From Cymbomonas tetramitiformis (lineage: Eukaryota; Chlorophyta; Pyramimonadophyceae; Pyramimonadales; Pyramimonadaceae), in NCBI GenBank assembly GCA_001247695.2, contig LGRX02024682.1, positions 62,001-126,000 of the forward strand: a stretch of DNA of 64,000 nt. Reading direction: 5' to 3'. Position 1 is the stretch's first letter, and each line of letters starts with the position of its first letter. Positions 59,263 through 64,000 of the stretch are shown piece after piece. Made by a program: the position numbers and the translations under genes. Below the pieces are notes generated by a model. It ran no database searches and had not been told where the DNA came from. It worked only from the letters and a program-made list of their open reading frames with translations.

Positions 59263-59590
59263 CACCACCCCAGCACTGTGGGTGGTGACTGGCTAGGAGA
59301 GTCAGAAAATGTAAGGCTGTTAGTGTTAGGGCAGAAGCTAGGTGACAAGTCTAACTGCCAATCCAACTGTGCTATTCTGATACACAAATTGGAAACCTCT
59401 AGGTAGCACGTGAGCAAAAGCATACGGGCAATTAAGGCACCGCTAAACAAGTGAAAAGAACCGTGCTAGCAAGCCAGTTTGAAGATTATAAAGGTGTCAA
59501 AGCAAAACATAAACCAGATTGAAGAAGTCTTTGAAGTCACAGGAGTTCTGCACACCACCATGTTGGTGTGCCTCCAGAGTGAGCAAGAAG

Positions 59591-62179
59591 TCAATCGACA
59601 GTACCAAAGTAGTCAGCGGTGGCCTCACGGAAGTCCATCCCATAGTAGGAAGTAAAGTAACCAGCACCGTAGTAGTGCTGAACATCCAGAGGTCCGCTCT
59701 CATGTAAGGCCATGCCGTAGTAGAATGCCATGTCAATACCCAAATCCGCTTGAGCCAAATCCTGAAATGCTAAAAAGCTCAAAGTGTCAGGAGGCTCGGG
59801 CGGCTGAAGCTGTGGCACATCGTCAAGCAATAGGAGACCCTGAGCCGTCATCACCGGATCAAGAAAATCATTCGTAGAGAAAAATGACGGAGCCTCCCAA
59901 TCGAGATCACCACCAGGCGAAGGCATCTCCGTAGCCGGTGCACATGACGACACGGCAGAAGCCGCGGACGCCGAAACAGCTACACCTGCAAAAGAAATGC
60001 AGAAGAGGGAAAGCATGGCGAGAGCGCCGATCGCCGGCGTGCCAAAGCCGAAAGGCGGCACACCGCACCCGATAGCACCGGACGGGGCCCGCGGCTTCTC
60101 CGCGAAAGTACCGTCGGCGAAATCCTCGTAGTCGTCCGTGTCATAGCCTGTCAGGTTAGACGGGTGGACGGCGGCGTGATTCACCGTGTGCACGAAGCCT
60201 CCGAACTCACCGCGTGTCGCCTCCGTGGTGGTTACCCGCGCCGATTGTGTTGGCGCGGGCTGCACATCCTTCACCTGCGAAACAGGCATAGCAGGGGCCG
60301 GCACGGCGGACGCCGATGCCGCCGCACCACCTGCCGGAACCTGCCCCTCCGGTGTGATCCCCGCCGCAGCGGCAGGGCCACACACCAAAGCCGATGCATG
60401 CTCCTCAACCGCACTCCCAGGAACAAAGGATGCGTGGGTGTAATGTACCTGCTCTTGGGCGGCCTGAACCTCAGAGGTGAGGGCATCAAGCCGCCGCAAG
60501 ATGTCCTCGTCGTCGGTCCCGCCAGAAGGCGGAGGCGGTACGCTGAATCCGTAGGCCGCCACGTCGATCCCACCGACGCCGTCCGCGGAGAGCACCGCGG
60601 GCGGACCATACGCCAACGCCGCATGCGAGAAGGCCTCCGGTCCACTGTCCGCCGCGTCCTGGAAGACCTGCACGAGCGCCAATGCGTGCAGGCCCTCCGC
60701 GTCCTCCTGCTCAATGGGAATGCAGAAAGCCGCGGCCGTGGCTGGCGAGTGTTGGCGACCGCCAAGCGGGCAGTCGCGGTACGGGTGATACACCTCACCT
60801 TTACCGGCCTTGCGGCAACGGTGGCACAGCGGCTTGGCCTTCATGCTGTCGCGGTCGAAGCCGACCGCGGGGGGGTTGCCCGCACCCACGCGAAACCCCC
60901 TCGGATGCTGCTTCCCCCGATGCTGCGGCTGCGGCTGCTGTCCCCCGCCCGCACGGCCACCTCGCACCAAGGCCTTCAAGGCCGCAATCTCCTCGAGGAG
61001 TACAGTGTACTCCGACGACGTGACCAGAGCGGAGGGCTTGCCGTCCATCCCCAGCACCTGCTTCTCACGTACTGCCGCCCCCTCGTCCGACTGTGCCCAT
61101 GCCTGGAAGATGGCCACGACGAGAGCCTGAAGCGAGCGGAGAGTGACTCCGCCGAGGTCACCCGCAAGCGGATAACGCACCTTCACCGCCGCGTAGAAGA
61201 TCGGGTCGAGGCGGTTGTAGAGTGACAGCTTACGGGTCTCGTCGGTGGGCGGCCAGTCAGGAGCGCGGTTATCCCGCACCAGACGTTGCTCACGAGCCAA
61301 GATCGGCTGCGGGTCAACGCCTGCGGGATAACGAAGCGCCGCATGCTCCTGCTGGTGGCTCTCGCGTAGAGCTGCCGGCACGCTCCCCTTGATGATGTCG
61401 ATAAGAGCACGACGTCCATCTCGGTCAGCCGAGGAGTCCGTACCGCGAAGCCAGGTGTCCGCCACTGAGTTGCGTTCCACGACGAGGGCCAACACGTCGT
61501 AGAGAAGCCCATTAACCTTCTCGATAACCAGAGAGGTGGGGTCGTCGAGGTCAAAGGGAGTCAAATCCAGCCCAGCGGACTGAAACTCCGTACGAAGCTG
61601 CACCACCAGCTCGGAGAGGCGGTCCGCGTCGTCAGTGCCACGATAATGATGTTTCTTGGAACCAAGGATATCCTCGCGGACACCCTTGGCCCAAGCCCGA
61701 TGCAACCTCCCCTTGTAGACCACGTCAACAGCGGCATGCTGGTCAACAAGATGTTTCCGCAACGCGACAGCGGTGTCGGAGTTGCTGGAAACAGCAGGGG
61801 GCACCACAGGTGGAGTGCTAGCGGTCGGAGTGTCCCGAACCGCATCCAAAAGCCGTATAGAGGCGTCCAAGTCGGAGTCCTTCAATAGGCGTTTGCGAGC
61901 TCGAGTAGATGTTGCCATACTTCTGAAAGCCAGAGAAAAGATGATGCGCGGTAGCACGTTTGGGTGTTGTGGCGGAAATGGAGGGATGACGTAACGGCAG
62001 AACGTGCGGAGCGGCGAAAAGAGCGTGGGGCACTTGCAAATGTCGATGTGGTCGAAGGCGTCCGGAGCACCAGCCCAAGATACGTAAACCAGCGGGATCA
62101 GGGCAGGTAAAACAACGTAAATGAACATTGCCACAACCGAGCAATAGCAACGCGCGGTGCCCATGACTCGCAGCCGCAA
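59591..62179 (-). CDS. Gag-like polyprotein of the short LTR element
   Basis: The frame allows 862 residues; MATSTRARKRLLKDSDLDAS near residue 88 (about 61918) is a better start because the preceding part is hydrophobic and lies upstream of the Gag-like region. The middle carries a zinc-knuckle variant, CHRCRKAGKGEVYHPYRDC (about residue 450), preceded by a helical capsid-like region. A hydrophobic stretch (GALAMLSLFCISFAGVAVSA) lies near residue 740. No protease motif is seen. It would package element RNA, with reverse transcription supplied in trans. Confidence 0.7.
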   Translation of the reverse strand: MRLRVMGTARCYCSVVAMFIYVVLPALIPLVYVSWAGAPDAFDHIDICKCPTLFSPLRTFCRYVIPPFPPQHPNVLPRIIFSLAFRSMATSTRARKRLLKDSDLDASIRLLDAVRDTPTASTPPVVPPAVSSNSDTAVALRKHLVDQHAAVDVVYKGRLHRAWAKGVREDILGSKKHHYRGTDDADRLSELVVQLRTEFQSAGLDLTPFDLDDPTSLVIEKVNGLLYDVLALVVERNSVADTWLRGTDSSADRDGRRALIDIIKGSVPAALRESHQQEHAALRYPAGVDPQPILAREQRLVRDNRAPDWPPTDETRKLSLYNRLDPIFYAAVKVRYPLAGDLGGVTLRSLQALVVAIFQAWAQSDEGAAVREKQVLGMDGKPSALVTSSEYTVLLEEIAALKALVRGGRAGGGQQPQPQHRGKQHPRGFRVGAGNPPAVGFDRDSMKAKPLCHRCRKAGKGEVYHPYRDCPLGGRQHSPATAAAFCIPIEQEDAEGLHALALVQVFQDAADSGPEAFSHAALAYGPPAVLSADGVGGIDVAAYGFSVPPPPSGGTDDEDILRRLDALTSEVQAAQEQVHYTHASFVPGSAVEEHASALVCGPAAAAGITPEGQVPAGGAAASASAVPAPAMPVSQVKDVQPAPTQSARVTTTEATRGEFGGFVHTVNHAAVHPSNLTGYDTDDYEDFADGTFAEKPRAPSGAIGCGVPPFGFGTPAIGALAMLSLFCISFAGVAVSASAASAVSSCAPATEMPSPGGDLDWEAPSFFSTNDFLDPVMTAQGLLLLDDVPQLQPPEPPDTLSFLAFQDLAQADLGIDMAFYYGMALHESGPLDVQHYYGAGYFTSYYGMDFREATADYFGTVD

Positions 62180-62316
62180 AAGACGTCTACCGTAGAATCA
62201 TGTCCAAATCCTAGTCGCACCCAAACGCGCAAGTGCGCACCACCTCTTCAAGCGGCTGCTTAGCCAATCATGGCCAAGATAGCAAGTGGAATGAAAACGT
62301 GGATGGGGCCACGACC

Positions 62317-62570
62317 TACCGGAATATCCAAGTACACTAGATATCAGAAAGTCCCGTACTCGTGTGGATAAACTGTATAAGATAAATAAACCCTAAGCTA
62401 GATATACCCGGAACGGTCTCGGACGGTCTCGGAGTCTAGCCTACCTGTGACACAGCGTGTGTCACAGTACGAACCTACAGATCAGTCAGTAGTCCAGTGT
62501 TGGTCCTAGGGATCTGTCATAGGGGCCTGACCGGGACTCCCAGTCAGGGCTGCCTATACAGATTTCAGCA
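62317..62570 (-). repeat. LTR (5' in element orientation)
   Basis: This is the second LTR. The interior adjacent base run GGTCGTGGCCCCATCC (minus strand) is where a primer-binding site would lie; I could not match it to a specific tRNA. Confidence 0.9.
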
Positions 62571-63569
62571 TGTTGTTTCCGGGCGGTTATGAACATAACA
62601 CCTATGTGACCGCTCAAAGACAATTAAATAAAGATATTCTCAACAATCGATTCAATATCGACCCGGAACTTTCAAATTATGACGCCGTAGTACTCAATAA
62701 TGGAAATAATCAAATACATATTGCATATCACGGTGCGTCGTCAAATCCATCCTACTTAAATGAAGATAAAGCGGACATATTTTCGGTGATTAAAGGTAAA
62801 CATGAAACACGAGATTCATTTTTAAGAGCTGAAAAGGTATATCTAGACACATTGAAAAAGTATCCTAATCATGACATTGAATTGTTAGGGACATCTTTGG
62901 GCGGTGCGAAATCCATTCATGTCGGTGAGAAATTCAATGTTCAATCAACGACCTTCAATCCATTTCTATCACATATACATACTCCTAAAGTCAATGGAAA
63001 TGCACCGCAAAATATTCATCGAGTTGTAACTGATTGGGCCACTGCGGGAGCTTTGAAAATACCATCAAATTCAAATAGAAAGTTGTTTCATTACTTCGAA
63101 AACAAGAACCCTTATGATTTATTGAAAGCACCGTATCAATATATCACTTCGCCGCATAATCTCAAACAATTCTTTCAAATGCCAAAGAATAACAAAGTTA
63201 ATAAGGTAAATTTATTGAAATCTACATTTAATACTATAGGGACCGGACTCGATGTGTTGATGTTCGGAAATGCTTTGAATGACGCAAGAAATCTTTCATC
63301 GAAAAATGTTGGAAGTGATGAATTTAACAATCGAATTTCAGAAGATTTGAATCCATTAGGACTGTTAGGAGTAAATTTCGATATCGACAAAAATTACTTG
63401 CATGACGACGCACCCTTAGAAGCAAGATTATTGGCTGATTATATATCAAACAAATGTCCTCAAAGAATGACATCATTTGATAGAAGTATAGATAAATCAC
63501 AATCAAATAAGTATACATCCATCAATAAAAATATGATTAAAGATGAAAATAATAATCTTTTGGTAAATT

Positions 63570-63803
63570 ATGGAACGTGAACACTTAATAAAAAATGCTC
63601 AGATTTTGTACCCTGATTTATCCACATTTCATATTGAATTGATTGTTGATGATTATATCAAAAGACCAAAACTATATGACGATATGTATAATGGAAACAT
63701 TGAATTACCTTTACCATTGAATAGAGATTCAAAGGAAGATATTGAAATGAATAAAAACTATATTGATATTATAAATAGAGATAGTCATGAGTGTAATATC
63801 TGA
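63570..63803 (+). CDS. Conserved 77-residue protein, copy 2
   Basis: As in copies 1 and 3, it overlaps the lipase end and the start of the capsid-type gene. Only a few residues differ (FHIELIVDDYIKRPKLYDDM). Confidence 0.7.
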   Translation: MEREHLIKNAQILYPDLSTFHIELIVDDYIKRPKLYDDMYNGNIELPLPLNRDSKEDIEMNKNYIDIINRDSHECNI

Positions 63804-64000
63804 ACGTACACTTTATTTTATCAAGTGAAGACCTTTCATCGTTTGGTGATTCCAGAATTATCAATATCAATATACCAACACAATTAACAAACTATAAGAA
63901 TACAAACAAATTGAAAATAATTGTAAACAGTTTTTCGGCTGCAAAGACTTGGTATACCATCAATGAATATAACGGAATTTTCTATATAGCTAATACGACT
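63787..64000 (+). pseudogene. Putative capsid-type protein, copy 2, frameshifted and cut by window end
   Basis: The start MSVISERTLY is followed by an extra T (CTTTATTTTATCAAG instead of CTTTATTTATCAAG) that shifts the frame and gives a stop within 15 codons. The downstream bases continue to match 34130-34330 in the shifted frame. Confidence 0.65.

Larger units (their letters stand above)
59008..62570 (-). mobile_element. Short LTR retrotransposon, Gag only
   Basis: Direct repeats 59008-59262 and 62317-62570 (about 97% alike) are flanked by the 5-bp duplication TGTTG (59003-59007 and 62571-62575). Read on the minus strand they start TGCTGAAATC and end CCGGTA. One long frame fills the interior and no protease, integrase or reverse transcriptase is seen, so the element is non-autonomous. 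A G-rich GCTGGGGTGGTG next to the 3' LTR could be the polypurine tract. LTR similarity indicates a recent insertion. Confidence 0.9.
58699..63580 (+). pseudogene. Lipase-like hydrolase, copy 2, split by an LTR element
   Basis: The 5' part (58699-59007) and 3' part (62576-63580) together match 35561-36892 over the full length and stay in frame once the 3.56-kb insert and one TGTTG are set aside. The elbow GTSLGG lies in the 3' part. An apparent ATG at 62570 is created by the LTR edge and is not native. Confidence 0.88.
45899..64000 (+). mobile_element. Polinton-like family 1, copy 2 (right end outside window)
   Basis: It begins with the family-1 terminal repeat inside copy 1's polymerase, so it inserted into copy 1 after copy 1 was established. 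Gene order from the repeat is RING, small basic, 234-residue, small Arg-rich, integrase, polymerase, conserved basic, small membrane, coiled-coil, SET, ATPase, methyltransferase remnant, arrays, DUF5754-like, lipase (split by an LTR element), 77-residue, capsid-type. Polymerase, coiled-coil, lipase and capsid-type genes are broken, so this copy is defective although its integrase is intact. Confidence 0.88.

Noticed and set aside
60164..61225. Plus-strand 353-codon frame inside the short LTR element
   Set aside because: It is antisense to the Gag frame, Arg-rich from GC bias, and has no domain.
62570..63580. Separate 336-residue lipase gene
   Set aside because: Its ATG comes from the LTR edge. 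The frame is the 3' part of the lipase split at 59008.
1..64000. tRNA, rRNA or other structured RNA genes
   Set aside because: I saw no cloverleaf, rRNA-like or other recognisable RNA gene. A dedicated covariance-model scan would be needed to exclude small ones.
24671..64000. Major capsid protein gene
   Set aside because: No frame of about 500-650 codons with double-jelly-roll-like layout is present. The 322-codon gene is too short and is only called a minor structural candidate.

Overview
The window is eukaryotic and consists almost entirely of mobile DNA. I see spliced transposase genes with GT-AG introns, LTR elements, hAT and CACTA-type DNA transposons, and several integrated Polinton-like (Maverick / polinton-like virus) elements. 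I find no rRNA, tRNA, operon or CRISPR locus. The mixture of superfamilies and the AT-rich viral-type genes suggest a microbial eukaryote such as an alga or other protist, but the sequence does not let me name the lineage.

Left part (1-24,429). The end of one Polinton-like element lies at 281-391. Two small cysteine-rich genes follow (1,331-2,469), then a truncated Polinton-like element of a second family (2,479 to about 4,003), then satellite and retroelement debris. From about 6,190 to 24,429 one minus-strand LTR-retrotransposon Gag-protease region has been split three times: by a 2.55-kb deletion derivative of the second Polinton-like family (8,036-10,585, 6-bp duplication), by an 11.8-kb hAT transposon (10,819-22,607, 8-bp duplication), and at 24,430 by the end of a Polinton-like element. 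The hAT gene appears to encode a chromodomain, a BED finger and a hAT transposase in six or more exons. Its last exon is itself split by a 6.6-kb CACTA-like element (15,590-22,216, AAA duplication) that retains DUF4218- and DUF4216-like exons but no recognisable catalytic core.

Right part (24,430-64,000). Three copies of one Polinton-like family occur here. Copy 3 (24,430 to about 34,998) and copy 1 (about 34,999-45,898) meet in an inverted, asymmetric junction inside a putative capsid-type gene. Copy 2 (45,899 to beyond the window) begins with a terminal repeat exactly inside the DNA polymerase gene of copy 1. Between them the copies show protein-primed-type family B DNA polymerase, an rve integrase, an A32/FtsK-like packaging ATPase, a DNA methyltransferase, a lipase-like hydrolase, a DUF5754-like protein, a SET protein, RING and SAP proteins, and several small conserved genes. 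No major capsid protein is visible; the place where it might lie is lost at the inverted junction or is outside the window.

The copies differ most between the methyltransferase and the DUF5754-like gene. Copy 1 carries an intact methyltransferase plus two cargo genes (a membrane protein and a secreted coiled-coil protein). Copies 2 and 3 carry a methyltransferase cut at the same residue, a broken piece of a neighbouring gene, and two opposed 21-bp repeat arrays around a shared core. Copy 2 is further broken by a 3.56-kb LTR element (59,008-62,570) inside its lipase gene. A motif close to CCACTTAAAG recurs upstream of many genes of this family and is the best promoter candidate.
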